Source of the DNA: Pelobacter sp. UBA6093
GTDB taxonomy: Bacteria; Desulfobacterota; Desulfuromonadia; Desulfuromonadales; Syntrophotaleaceae
Direction: 5' to 3'
NCBI GenBank assembly: GCA_002435955.1
Contig: DIWZ01000030.1
Coordinates: 125,777-172,762, forward strand
Length of the DNA stretch: 46,986 nt
The position numbers were made by a program, and so were the translations under genes. A model generated the notes under the pieces. The model was not told where the DNA came from. It did not search any database and saw only the letters and a list, made by a program, of their open reading frames with translations. Positions 16,751 through 25,012 of the stretch are shown in pieces. The first letter of the stretch is position 1. The number at the start of each line of letters is the position of its first letter.

Positions 16751-18403
16751 TTACATCATGCCGCCCATGCCACCCATACCACCCATGCCGCCCATACCGC
16801 CGGGCATACCACCCATCGGCTCGTCTTTCTTGGGCAGTTCGGCGATGCAGGCTTCGGTGGTCAGCATCAGGCCAGCCACGGAAGAAGCATTCTGCAGGGC
16901 ACTGCGAACAACTTTGGTCGGGTCGATAATACCCGCTTCGATCATGTCGCAGTACTCGTCGGAAGCCGCGTTGAAACCGTAGGTGTCGTTGCCGCCGAGG
17001 ACCTGGTTGACAACGATGGAACCTTCAGCGCCGGCGTTTGCCGAAATCTGACGCAGGGGCTCTTCAAGGGCGCGCTTGACGATGTTGACGCCAAATTTCT
17101 GCTCACCGGGCAGGTCAAGAGTATCGAGGACCTTGATGCAGCGCAGCAGAGCAACGCCGCCACCAGGAACGATGCCCTCTTCGACGGCTGCGCGAGTTGC
17201 ATGCAGGGCGTCTTCAACACGGGCTTTCTTTTCCTTCATTTCGGTTTCGGTAGCGGCACCGACCTTGACCACGGCAACGCCGCCAACCAGCTTGGCCAGG
17301 CGCTCCTGCAGTTTTTCACGGTCGTAATCGCTCTTGGTTTCTTCGATCTGGGCGCGGATCTGCTTGACCCGGGCCTGGATATCGGTTTCGTCGCCGGCGC
17401 CATCGATGATGGTGGTGTTTTCCTTGTCGATGACGATACGCTTGGCGTTGCCCAGCATGTCGATGGTGGCGTTTTCGAGTTTGAAGCCGACTTCTTCGGA
17501 AATAACCTTGCCGCCGGTCAGAACGGCGATGTCTTCGAGCATGGCCTTGCGGCGATCGCCGAAGCCGGGAGCTTTGACAGCTGCCACGTTGAGGGTACCG
17601 CGCAGACGGTTGACGACCAGGGTAGCCAGCGCTTCGCCTTCGATGTCTTCAGCGATGATCAGCAGGGGACGGCCCTGCTTGGCCACGGCCTCAAGCACAT
17701 TGATCATGTCGCGCATGTTGCTGATCTTCTTGTCGTGGATGAGGATCAGGGCGTCTTCCATGACCGCTTCCATACGCTCGGCGTCGGTCACGAAGTAGGG
17801 GGACAGGTAACCACGGTCGAACTGCATGCCTTCCACGGTCTCCAGGCTAGTTTCCATGGCTTTGGCTTCTTCGACGGTGATGACGCCTTCTTTACCGACT
17901 TTATCCATGGCCTCGGCGATGATATCACCGATGGTCTTGTCGCTGTTGGCGGAGATGGTACCGACCTGGGCGATTTCCTTGTGGTCCTTGATAGGCTTGG
18001 ACAAGCCCTTCAGGGTGGCCACGGCAGCTTCAACAGCCTTATCGATACCGCGCTTGATTTCCATGGGATTGTGACCGGCGGTCACCAGCTTGACACCTTC
18101 GCGGTAGATGGCCTGGGCCAAAACGGTTGCGGTGGTGGTGCCGTCCCCGGCAACATCGGAGGTCTTGGAAGCAACTTCCTTGACCAGCTGCGCGCCCATG
18201 TTTTCGAACTTGCCTTCCAGTTCGATTTCCTTGGCGACGGACACGCCGTCCTTGGTGATCAGAGGAGCGCCGAAAGAACGGTCGATAACGACATTGCGGC
18301 CCTTGGGACCGAGAGTAACTTTAACAGCATCGGCCAACTGGTTGACACCGCTGAGAATCAGGCTACGGGCATCCTGTCCGAATTTGATTTCCTTGGCAGA
18401 CAT
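16751..18403 (-). CDS. groL: Chaperonin GroEL (Hsp60)
   Basis: 550 aa. Forms the double-ring ATP-dependent folding chamber with GroES. The start MSAKEIKFGQDARSLILSGVNQL, the ATP-site VTLGPKGRNVVIDRSFG and GDGTTTATVLAQAI, and the C-terminal GGM-repeat tail (GGMPGGMGGMGGMGG) are all standard. Length and motifs indicate an intact functional gene. AGGAGG precedes the ATG. It is the second gene of groES-groEL, 46 bases after groES, and the operon ends at the bidirectional terminator. An antisense open frame of almost the same length exists on the plus strand but is a codon-bias shadow. Confidence 0.99.
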   Translation of the reverse strand: MSAKEIKFGQDARSLILSGVNQLADAVKVTLGPKGRNVVIDRSFGAPLITKDGVSVAKEIELEGKFENMGAQLVKEVASKTSDVAGDGTTTATVLAQAIYREGVKLVTAGHNPMEIKRGIDKAVEAAVATLKGLSKPIKDHKEIAQVGTISANSDKTIGDIIAEAMDKVGKEGVITVEEAKAMETSLETVEGMQFDRGYLSPYFVTDAERMEAVMEDALILIHDKKISNMRDMINVLEAVAKQGRPLLIIAEDIEGEALATLVVNRLRGTLNVAAVKAPGFGDRRKAMLEDIAVLTGGKVISEEVGFKLENATIDMLGNAKRIVIDKENTTIIDGAGDETDIQARVKQIRAQIEETKSDYDREKLQERLAKLVGGVAVVKVGAATETEMKEKKARVEDALHATRAAVEEGIVPGGGVALLRCIKVLDTLDLPGEQKFGVNIVKRALEEPLRQISANAGAEGSIVVNQVLGGNDTYGFNAASDEYCDMIEAGIIDPTKVVRSALQNASSVAGLMLTTEACIAELPKKDEPMGGMPGGMGGMGGMGGMGGMM

Positions 18404-18449
18404 ATCTATTTATCCTCCTATTGGATAGCTTGATTGGAATAATACCGGC

Positions 18450-18737
18450 TTACTCGAGAACGCCCAGAATATCGTCTTCGCGCATGATCTGATATTCCTT
18501 GCCGTCAATTTTCACCTCGCTGCCGGCATACTTGCCGAACAGGACGCGGTCGCCGACCTTGATATCCATGGGAAGCACGGTGCCGTCTTCGAGCACCTTG
18601 CCGTTGCCGGCTGCTTTGACGATACCTTGCTGGGGCTTCTCCTTGGCGGAGTCGGGGATGATGAGACCGCCGGCAGTGGTGGTTTCTTCCTCGATCCGTT
18701 CAACGATGATACGATCACGCAAAGGTCTGATGTTCAT
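18450..18737 (-). CDS. groS: Co-chaperonin GroES (Hsp10)
   Basis: 95 aa, standard length. Caps the GroEL ring. MNIRPLRDRIIVERIEEE, the mobile-loop TTTAGGLIIPDSAKEKPQQG and the C-terminal DDILGVLE are canonical. I chose the ATG at 18737, which has GAAAGGAG upstream; a 20-residue upstream extension has no family support. It heads the groESL operon behind a sigma70 promoter and CIRCE operator. Confidence 0.99.
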   Translation of the reverse strand: MNIRPLRDRIIVERIEEETTTAGGLIIPDSAKEKPQQGIVKAAGNGKVLEDGTVLPMDIKVGDRVLFGKYAGSEVKIDGKEYQIMREDDILGVLE

Positions 18738-18871
18738 TGTGCATTCTCCTTTCGATTTGCCATAAAAATTAGATTGCGGGAAAACTCCCGAAAACATCCG
18801 TCGTAAATCCCAAACAAAAAAAGCTCAAGTCCATTTGTGCCGGGACCAAAGCCTCCTACCCTGGCGTCATG

Positions 18872-18898
18872 TTAGCACTCGGTTTGGTAGAGTGCTAA
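18872..18898 (-). promoter_or_regulatory. CIRCE operator (HrcA binding site)
   Basis: Perfect TTAGCACTC-N9-GAGTGCTAA. HrcA binding here represses groESL until heat shock. It lies just downstream of the -10 box and about 135 bases before the groES start, so it is within the transcribed leader. Confidence 0.97.
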
Positions 18899-18910
18899 CA
18901 AACAAGGCTA

Positions 18911-18938
18911 AATATAATCAGCTGATCTTGAATGTCAA
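18911..18938 (-). promoter_or_regulatory. groESL sigma70 promoter
   Basis: On the minus strand TTGACA (18933-18938), a 16-base spacer, and TATATT (18911-18916). Transcription would begin near 18904, directly in front of the CIRCE element, the usual arrangement for HrcA control. Confidence 0.85.
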
Positions 18939-19085
18939 GGGATTTCGGTAAAAATCTACAAAGATCGGCTCAACCATCCGCAATTCAGCGGTGCAACGTA
19001 TACTAAAACGCGAGGAATCCGTCTTGACTTTGGCAAAGCAGCTATGTTAATTGATCTGCAACTCGTTGCGAGTTCCGACAATTTG

Positions 19086-19169
19086 AAGGTCTCCCGTAAC
19101 TGGCGTCTCGAGGTGGTTCACCACCGGGGAGCGGGAAAAAAAAGACCTTACAGCCGTACGCCTGGGCCC
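19086..19169 (+). promoter_or_regulatory. ZTP/ZMP (pfl) riboswitch aptamer
   Basis: Matches the pfl motif by its conserved blocks: CCCGTAACTGGC (19093-19104), CCGGGGAGCGGGA (19124-19136) and GCCGTACGCCTGGGC (19153-19167). P1 pairs TCCCG (19092-19096) with CGGGA (19132-19136). P2 is a GGTGG-TTCA-CCACC hairpin (19112-19124). The GGC of ACTGGC can pair with a downstream GCC as the known pseudoknot. An outer pairing AAGGTCT/AGACCTT (19086-19092, 19143-19149) is also possible. The class senses ZTP/ZMP, a sign of low 10-formyl-THF. The downstream gene makes or uses glycine/serine-type amino acids, which fits one-carbon supply. Confidence 0.87.
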
Positions 19170-19196
19170 CTTTGAAAAAAGGGCCAGGCGTTTTTT
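19159..19196 (+). terminator. Riboswitch-controlled terminator
   Basis: CGCCTGGGCCC (19159-19169) pairs with GGGCCAGGCG (19181-19190), followed by TTTTTT. Its left arm contains the aptamer's conserved CCTGGGC, so ligand-stabilised aptamer and terminator exclude each other. This predicts an ON switch: ZTP allows read-through. Confidence 0.9.
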
Positions 19197-19220
19197 ATTT
19201 TCTGAAGGAGTAAATAAGCG

Positions 19221-20297
19221 ATGAGCAAAAAACTCTATATCCCCGGACCCGTAGAAGTTAATGCCGACGTACTGGAGGCCATGGCCACCCCCATGACCGG
19301 CCACCGTATGAAGGAATACGCCGTACTGCACAAGGAAGTTACCGATGGCCTGAAAAAACTGCTGAACGCCCCCGGTCCGGTCTTCCTTGCCACCTCCAGC
19401 GCTTTCGGCGTTATGGAAGGAGCGGTACGCAATCTGGTCCAGAAACGCTGCGCCTGTTTCGCAAACGGCGCTTTCAGCAAAAAGTGGTATGAAGTCACCC
19501 TGCGCTGCGGGCTCGAAGCCGACCTGTTCAGTGCCGATTGGGGACAGCCCATCACCCCCGAAATGGTCGATGCAGCCCTGGCCACCGGCCAATACGATGC
19601 CATGACGCTGGTGCACAACGAAACCTCCACCGGTGTCATGTCCCCCCTGGAAGAGATCGCCGCGGTTATGAAAAAATACCCCGAGGTGTCGTTTATCGTC
19701 GATACAGTCTCCTCCATGAGCGCCGTGCCCCTCGACGTCACCGCCCTGGGCATCGACGTCTGCCTGGCCGGCGTGCAGAAAGCCTTTGCCCTGCCCCCGG
19801 GACTGGCGGTCTTCTCGGTAACCCGCAAGGCTCTGGACAAGGCTCGCACCACGCCTAACCGCGGCTACTACTTCGACTTCGAAGAGTTCGAAAAGAACGA
19901 CGAGAAAAACAATACGCCCAGTACGCCCTGCATCAGCCAGATTTTCGCCCTGCGCCATCAGCTGCAAAAGATGTTCGCCGAAGGGCTGGAAAACCGCTAT
20001 GCCCGGCATCGCCAGATGGCCGATGCCACCCGCGCCTGGGCACTCAAGCAGGGCTTCGGCCTCTACGCCGCCGAAGGCGCCCGCTCCCAGACCCTGACCG
20101 CTATCGCCAACGACGGGCGTACCGACGTAGCCAAGCTCAAGGAGCTGACCGGCGCGCGTGGCTATGCCATGGACGGCGGCTACGGCAAGATCAAGAACGA
20201 CACGTTCCGCATCCCGCACATGGGCGACATGACCATGGCGGATATGGAAGAATACTTCGCGTTACTGGAAGAACTGCTACCTCAGGTACGCAACTGA
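19221..20297 (+). CDS. Class V PLP aminotransferase (alanine/serine-glyoxylate type)
   Basis: 358 aa, full length. Fold-type I class V aminotransferase. The start LYIPGPVEVNADVLEAM...TGHR is typical of the serine-pyruvate/alanine-glyoxylate group. VDTVSSMSAVPLDV holds the PLP-binding Asp, and GVQKAFALPPG holds the Schiff-base lysine. Likely interconverts serine or alanine with glyoxylate or pyruvate, feeding glycine and one-carbon units. A soluble hydrogenase small-subunit label is sometimes given to this family and should be ignored. GAAGGAG precedes the ATG. It is the sole gene downstream of a ZTP riboswitch and ends at a UUCG-loop terminator, so it is monocistronic. Confidence 0.9.
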   Translation: MSKKLYIPGPVEVNADVLEAMATPMTGHRMKEYAVLHKEVTDGLKKLLNAPGPVFLATSSAFGVMEGAVRNLVQKRCACFANGAFSKKWYEVTLRCGLEADLFSADWGQPITPEMVDAALATGQYDAMTLVHNETSTGVMSPLEEIAAVMKKYPEVSFIVDTVSSMSAVPLDVTALGIDVCLAGVQKAFALPPGLAVFSVTRKALDKARTTPNRGYYFDFEEFEKNDEKNNTPSTPCISQIFALRHQLQKMFAEGLENRYARHRQMADATRAWALKQGFGLYAAEGARSQTLTAIANDGRTDVAKLKELTGARGYAMDGGYGKIKNDTFRIPHMGDMTMADMEEYFALLEELLPQVRN

Positions 20298-20368
20298 TTT
20301 TCATCCGTACCCCCTGGATGAAAACCTTGAGACTCCAACCGGGTCTCGACCTTGATATTTTCTACTAT

Positions 20369-20394
20369 GGCCCCCTTCGGGGGGCCGCTTTTTT
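20369..20394 (+). terminator. Terminator with UUCG tetraloop
   Basis: GGCCCCC-TTCG-GGGGGCC (20369-20386) followed by GC and a run of six T. A textbook intrinsic terminator for the aminotransferase gene. Confidence 0.93.
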
Positions 20395-20455
20395 CCACCA
20401 CTTTAAAAGTACCCCGCCCCCTTCTCCCCACCACTTAAACCGGTTATAATTTCGT

Positions 20456-20477
20456 AGGAGTCTGTCGACAGCCTCCT
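20456..20477. repeat. REP-like palindrome (copy d)
   Basis: AGGAGTCTGTC followed directly by GACAGCCTCCT, a 22-base palindrome with one mismatch centred on GTCGAC, the same form as copy b. It lies between the aminotransferase terminator and the GNAT-HDAC gene. Confidence 0.8.
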
Positions 20478-20499
20478 GGTAACCACCCATTCCCTCTGC

Positions 20500-22263
20500 A
20501 TGATGGAAACCGCCATGTTCCGTATTCGACGCATCTATGATGATGTCCTGCCTGTCAACCGCACCGCCATCGCGCAGGTGCAGAAAATCCTGAAAGCTCA
20601 ATTTGCCGACCTGCCGGCTCGCGACATCGACAAGCTCCCTCAGCAACTGACCAACCCCCTGAAACACGGCTTTCGGGCCATCCTTTATATCGCCGAAAAC
20701 CAGCGCCGGCAGATTGAAGGCTTTGCCCTGCTGCTGCTCGAACCGGAACTTAAATTCGGATATCTGGAATATATTTCCGCTGCCCGGCAACTTACCGGAC
20801 GCGGCATTGGCGGCGCTCTTTACCAACGGGTTCGCGAGGAAGCCCGTACCCTGGGCGCAAGCGGGTTGTTTTTTGAATGCCTGCCGGACGATCCACGCCT
20901 GTGTCGGGATCCCGAAATTCTGAAAAAGAACCGTGCGCGGTTACGCTTTTACGAACGCTACGGAGCCCGCCCCATCGCCGGCACAGCCTATGAAACGCCG
21001 GTCAAGGATGGCGGCGACAATCCCCCCTATCTGGTGTGGGACGATCTTGGACAGGGTCATCCCCTCGGCATGCTGCAAGCAAGAACTATCGTGCGGACCA
21101 TTCTGGAGCGCAAATACCGCCAACTCTGCCCCCCCGAGTATGTCGCCATGGTGGTCGACTCTTTCAAGGACGACCCGGTACGGTTGCGTCCCTGGCGGTA
21201 CCGCACACCAACCCCCGCCCTGCTGCCCGTGACGGTCGAGGTACCGGCCGATGAGCGCATTGCGCTGGCGGTCAACCACCGTCACGACATCCACCACGTG
21301 CGGGAGCGCGGCTATGTCGAGGCCCCGGCCCGTATCGAAGCTATTCTTGGCAAACTGCAAAAATCCGGCATGGTGACCTCTTTGCCGGTCAAACATTTTT
21401 CCGAGCGGCACATTACCGCCGTACATGACCGCCAGTTCGTACGTTATCTGAAAACCGTCTGCGCCGCCTTGCCGGAAGAGGAAACTGTCTACCCTTATGT
21501 CTTCCCGGTGCGAAACGCCAGCCGCCCGCCCAAAGACCGTGCCACACGCGCCGGCTATTACTGCATCGATACCTTTACACCGCTGACGCGCAATGCCTTC
21601 CCTGCCGCCAGTGGCGCCGTGGATTGCGCCCTGACGGCCGCCAGCCAGTTATTGATCGGCCACCGACTGGCCTACGCGCTGATACGGCCGCCCGGGCACC
21701 ATGCGGAACGCGCGCTGTTCGGCGGGTTCTGCTATCTCAATAACTCCGCCATTGCCGCCCACTATCTGAGCAGCACCGGCAAGGTCGCGGTACTCGACAT
21801 CGACTATCATCATGGCAACGGCACCCAGGAGATCTTCTACCACCGCCCCGACGTTCTGACCGTCTCCATCCATGGTCACCCGCGCTTCGCCTACCCGTAT
21901 TTCAGCGGCTTCGCCGAAGAACGGGGCGCCGACTCAGGGCTCGGGTACAATTTCAACCTGCCACTGCCCGAGCATCTGACCGCGGCCCGTTACCGCGAAA
22001 CCTTGCTGCGTGCGCTCAAGCGCATCACCCGCTTCAAGCCGCAATTTCTCATCGTGGCGCTGGGCTTCGACACCGGACTCGGGGATCCCACCGGCTCCTG
22101 GCCACTGCGCACCGAAGACTTCCACAATAACGGCCAGTTGATCGGAGGGCTGCATCTTCCGACTTTGGTGGTACAGGAAGGCGGTTACGATACGGGTCAG
22201 CTGGGAGATTACGCCCTGCACTTCCTTACCGGCCTCTCGGCAGGAGCTTTCGGACCCGACTGA
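20500..22263 (+). CDS. GNAT acetyltransferase-histone deacetylase fusion protein
   Basis: 587 aa, two enzymes in one chain. Residues about 5-180 look like a GNAT acetyltransferase, with the acetyl-CoA-binding loop region QLTGRGIGGALYQRV. Residues about 250-580 are a zinc-dependent deacetylase of the HDAC/AcuC superfamily: RPPGHHAE (catalytic His400-His401), GFCYLNNSAIAA, zinc ligands Asp435 and His437 in DIDYHHGNGT, Asp524 in GFDTG, and Tyr563 in EGGY. All catalytic positions are intact. Targets could be acetyl-lysine (as acetyl-CoA synthetase in AcuABC), polyamine or other small acetylamide. The start is uncertain: ATGs at 20500, 20503 and 20515, with weak ribosome sites. Confidence 0.88.
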   Translation: MMETAMFRIRRIYDDVLPVNRTAIAQVQKILKAQFADLPARDIDKLPQQLTNPLKHGFRAILYIAENQRRQIEGFALLLLEPELKFGYLEYISAARQLTGRGIGGALYQRVREEARTLGASGLFFECLPDDPRLCRDPEILKKNRARLRFYERYGARPIAGTAYETPVKDGGDNPPYLVWDDLGQGHPLGMLQARTIVRTILERKYRQLCPPEYVAMVVDSFKDDPVRLRPWRYRTPTPALLPVTVEVPADERIALAVNHRHDIHHVRERGYVEAPARIEAILGKLQKSGMVTSLPVKHFSERHITAVHDRQFVRYLKTVCAALPEEETVYPYVFPVRNASRPPKDRATRAGYYCIDTFTPLTRNAFPAASGAVDCALTAASQLLIGHRLAYALIRPPGHHAERALFGGFCYLNNSAIAAHYLSSTGKVAVLDIDYHHGNGTQEIFYHRPDVLTVSIHGHPRFAYPYFSGFAEERGADSGLGYNFNLPLPEHLTAARYRETLLRALKRITRFKPQFLIVALGFDTGLGDPTGSWPLRTEDFHNNGQLIGGLHLPTLVVQEGGYDTGQLGDYALHFLTGLSAGAFGPD

Positions 22264-22365
22264 AACACGCACCCCTCATTCCATGCCCCTTTGAGCCTGG
22301 ACACTTGCAAACCGCTCCTTGCGCAATATGCTAAAGTTTATATACGATGCCGTGGATCGGGGGCG

Positions 22366-22530
22366 CTAGTGTCCTGTTTGGTTAATCGCGTCAATTAATT
22401 TTGCGGCATTTTGGTCGCTGTCAAGGCGTGCCGACGCAGGTCTAGCCAGCCCTAAACCGAGGAGGCGTAACGCAGACAGCGGCCAAAAGGACCAGAATTA
22501 GAAGACACGATTAACCGCACAGGGCACTAG
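22366..22530. repeat. 165-base imperfect hairpin element
   Basis: Outer arms: CTAGTGTCCTGTTTGGTTAA and onward (22366-22391) against the reverse-complement-like segment ending GCACTAG (22504-22530). Inner arms: AATTTTGCGGCATTTTGGTC (from 22398) against GACCAGAATT with GACAGCGGCCAAAAG (22475-22500). Together they form one long imperfect stem with a central loop of about 50 bases. It has no reading frame. It fills most of the 325-base gap between the deacetylase fusion and the IDO gene. The remaining flanks show no obvious promoter. Confidence 0.65.
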
Positions 22531-22588
22531 GTGCCTGAGGTACCTCGATAGCGAGGGTGCCGGGGGTTTTGATTAAAGGGAGAGGACT

Positions 22589-23761
22589 GTGAACAAACCG
22601 CTGAATATTTCCAACCAAAGCCTGCCATTTGTTCAGGGGAGAGGGTTTCTCCCCGCCGAGGATCCCCTGATGCGGCTTGCGCCGATCTTTGACCCATGGG
22701 AAGAGCTGGCCTTGCAGCTCCCCAAGATTCTGGTCTGCGACCGGATCGCCGCCGCCATCGCCGGACTTCCCCCGTTTGCGGTCGACAAGCTGCGCACCGA
22801 GCCGGAACTGGAACGGGCGATGCTCATACTGTCCTTTCTGGGGCACGCCTATGTTCTGGGGGGCCGGGAACCGCGCATCCGTATTCCCGAGCGCCTGGCA
22901 GTCCCCTGGTGTCAGGTAGCCAAACGCCTGGGTCGGCCGCCGGTCCTTTCCTACGCATCCTACGCGCTGCACAATTGGCGCAGAATCGATCCCGACAGCC
23001 CGGTCACCCTCGGCAACATCGTGCTGCTGCAGAATTTTCTCGGCGGCCTCGACGAGGAATGGTTCGTTCTCGTCCATGTGGATATCGAGGCAAAAGCGGC
23101 ACCGGCCATGGCCTCGCTGCTGCCTGCCCAGGCGGCGGTCAAAACGGGGAACCACCGAGCGTTGGCCAAGCGTCTCGGCTGCATTGCCATCGCGCTTGAA
23201 GCGATGAATCAAATCCTGGATCGCATGCCGGAAAGCTGCGATCCGTATATCTATTACACCCGTGTCAGGCCGTACATTCATGGCTGGAAAGACAACCCGG
23301 GACTGCCGCAGGGCGTCATCTATGACGGTGTGGCGGACTATGACAATCTACCTCAGCACTTTCGCGGCGAGACGGGCGCCCAGACCGGGATTATCCCTGC
23401 GCTGGATGGAGCGCTGGGCATAACCCATCAGGACGATCCGTTGCGGGCCTACCTGATGGAGATGCGCCAGTACATGCCGCCCGGGCATCGTGCCTATGTG
23501 GAGGCCATTGAACGCGGACCGTCCATCCGAGACTATGTGATAGCGCACCATGAAAGCCATCCTCCGCTACGTGAGGAGTATAATGCCTGCATTCGCCTGA
23601 TCGAGTGCTTCCGCGCCAAACACCACGAATACGCCGCCCGCTACATCCAGATGCAGAGCCAGAAAAATATCTCGAATCCAACCGAAATCGGAACCGGAGG
23701 AACGCCGTTCATGGTTTACCTGCAAAAACACAAACGGGAGACCTTGGAGCATTTGATTTAA
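22589..23761 (+). CDS. Indoleamine 2,3-dioxygenase family protein
   Basis: 390 aa, close to IDO length (human IDO1 403). IDOs are heme enzymes that use O2 to open the tryptophan indole ring, giving N-formylkynurenine. Family blocks, compared from memory with human IDO1: IHGWKDNPGLPQGVIYDGV (human LSGWKGNPQLSDGLVYEG), MRQYMPPGHR (MRRYMPPAHR), and GTGGTPFMVYLQ (GTGGTDLMNFLK). His345 in FRAKHHEYAARYI aligns with the proximal heme ligand His346, and the Arg in RVRPYIHGW with Arg231, which holds the substrate carboxylate. GTG start with GGGAGAGG upstream. Substrate could be tryptophan or another indoleamine. No kynureninase or formamidase gene is in this window. Confidence 0.86.
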   Translation: MNKPLNISNQSLPFVQGRGFLPAEDPLMRLAPIFDPWEELALQLPKILVCDRIAAAIAGLPPFAVDKLRTEPELERAMLILSFLGHAYVLGGREPRIRIPERLAVPWCQVAKRLGRPPVLSYASYALHNWRRIDPDSPVTLGNIVLLQNFLGGLDEEWFVLVHVDIEAKAAPAMASLLPAQAAVKTGNHRALAKRLGCIAIALEAMNQILDRMPESCDPYIYYTRVRPYIHGWKDNPGLPQGVIYDGVADYDNLPQHFRGETGAQTGIIPALDGALGITHQDDPLRAYLMEMRQYMPPGHRAYVEAIERGPSIRDYVIAHHESHPPLREEYNACIRLIECFRAKHHEYAARYIQMQSQKNISNPTEIGTGGTPFMVYLQKHKRETLEHLI

Positions 23762-23933
23762 CCCGGCACACGCTGCCAGGAGAGGCATAGCTGCAACCGA
23801 CCATTGTCGCCCTTTGCCGCATTGCTTCACGATATCGATTTTTGCAACTGGCCCACAATCTCCATTTGTGTTATTTAGTGTCCATTCCTGTTATCCCACC
23901 TTCGACCTTTGCCTTAGCATGCGAGACCCATAA

Positions 23934-24611
23934 ATGATCCCCTGGAAACTGCTCGATACCGCTCCGATTCCCGGCAACGATGGCGAACTGCAACTGCATC
24001 AGCGCAACACCGAATTCTCCATCAGTATTGTCGGTGGCGGCGTACTGATGAGCACGCGAGCTCACGGGTCCGAGGATGCGCTGGCGGAAGTGACCTGCAA
24101 AAAAGTCGCAAGTCGTCCCGCCCCCCGCGTTCTGATTGGCGGCTTGGGCATGGGTTTTACGCTCGCTGCCGCACTGCGTCATCTCGGCGCCGATGCCGAG
24201 GTGGTGGTGGCTGAGCTGATCCCTGCCGTGGTAAAGTGGAACCAGGGCGCGCTCGGGGAGCATGCGGGGCATCCCCTGCGCGATGCGCGCACCACGGTTC
24301 GCGAAGGGGATGTCGCAAAAATATTGAAATCGGAACGGCGCGCGTATGATGCGATCATGCTCGATGTCGACAACGGCCCCGAGGGTTTGACCCGTAAAAA
24401 AAACAATTGGCTCTATTCCATAGAAGGATTGACCGCCGCCTACTCGGCGCTGCGGCCTGCGGGATTGCTCGCCGTGTGGTCGGCCGGCCCTGACCGCAAC
24501 TTTACGGAGCGGCTTAAAAAGGTTGGATACAAGGTCAGCCAGAACCGCGTGCGGGAGCACAACAACAAGGGCGATCTCCATACCATCTGGCTCGCCGAGC
24601 GTGGCCCCTGA
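23934..24611 (+). CDS. Spermidine synthase-like SAM-binding protein
   Basis: 225 aa, Rossmann fold. The nucleotide-binding loop is RVLIGGLGMGFTLAAAL (about residues 64-80), with an acidic strand end VVVAELIPAVVKWNQG and a DVDNGPEGL segment near the active site. It resembles the SpeE-like group that lacks the N-terminal beta domain of true spermidine synthases; most such proteins are of unproven activity. It could be an aminopropyltransferase or a small-molecule methyltransferase. The ATG has a poor ribosome site. It begins 172 bases after the IDO gene and is followed by a small unknown gene and a nucleotidyltransferase. Confidence 0.75.
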   Translation: MIPWKLLDTAPIPGNDGELQLHQRNTEFSISIVGGGVLMSTRAHGSEDALAEVTCKKVASRPAPRVLIGGLGMGFTLAAALRHLGADAEVVVAELIPAVVKWNQGALGEHAGHPLRDARTTVREGDVAKILKSERRAYDAIMLDVDNGPEGLTRKKNNWLYSIEGLTAAYSALRPAGLLAVWSAGPDRNFTERLKKVGYKVSQNRVREHNNKGDLHTIWLAERGP

Positions 24612-24734
24612 TATGGCGTCAAGGTTCAAGGGTTACCGGGAATGGTTCAAGCATGATGACCGCATGGCTGTGCATCCTGATCGGCAGGTTGGGGCGGCCA
24701 ATGTTCAAAACCCATGGATGGAGTCGCGCATTTT

Positions 24735-25001
24735 ATGATCACAGAGAAGATAGAGGTACGTGTCACCGAAAGTGATAAAACCCTGGAGGTTGAGGTTCTC
24801 AGCAAGCGCGCGGACCGCATACGGGTGATGCTCGGTGAAGGCGACCACAGCCTCACCTGCGATCTGACTCCGACGCCAAGCGGAAGAGCCTACGCCGGAG
24901 TTGTGATGGGGCGGGAGATCGTATATGAACGCGGGACTAAGCAGGTTCAAGCGGATATCGACAGGGATCATTCAACCTTGCGGCAACCCAGGCATCGTTG
25001 A
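24735..25001 (+). CDS. Hypothetical protein, 88 aa
   Basis: Small soluble protein, no signal peptide or membrane segment. Alternating strand-like pattern (IEVRVTESDKTLEVEVLSKR..., AYAGVVMGREIVYERG) suggests a compact beta fold. I chose ATG 24735 with GGAG 11 bases upstream; an ATG at 24714 gives seven more residues. Its stop overlaps or nearly touches the next gene (TTGA at 24998), suggesting coupling to the nucleotidyltransferase. Family not recognised. Confidence 0.55.
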   Translation: MITEKIEVRVTESDKTLEVEVLSKRADRIRVMLGEGDHSLTCDLTPTPSGRAYAGVVMGREIVYERGTKQVQADIDRDHSTLRQPRHR

Positions 25002-25012
25002 TTATTCGTGAC

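Noticed and set aside
16652..18433. 593-residue plus-strand open frame across groEL
   Set aside because: It is the antisense shadow of groEL. Its Gly/Asp/His-rich repetitive composition and lack of a ribosome site mark it as a codon-bias artefact.
19021..19052. Promoter for the riboswitch transcript (TTGACT then TTAATT at 17 bases)
   Set aside because: The -10 matches the consensus at only three of six positions, so I did not annotate it. A promoter is needed somewhere upstream of 19086.
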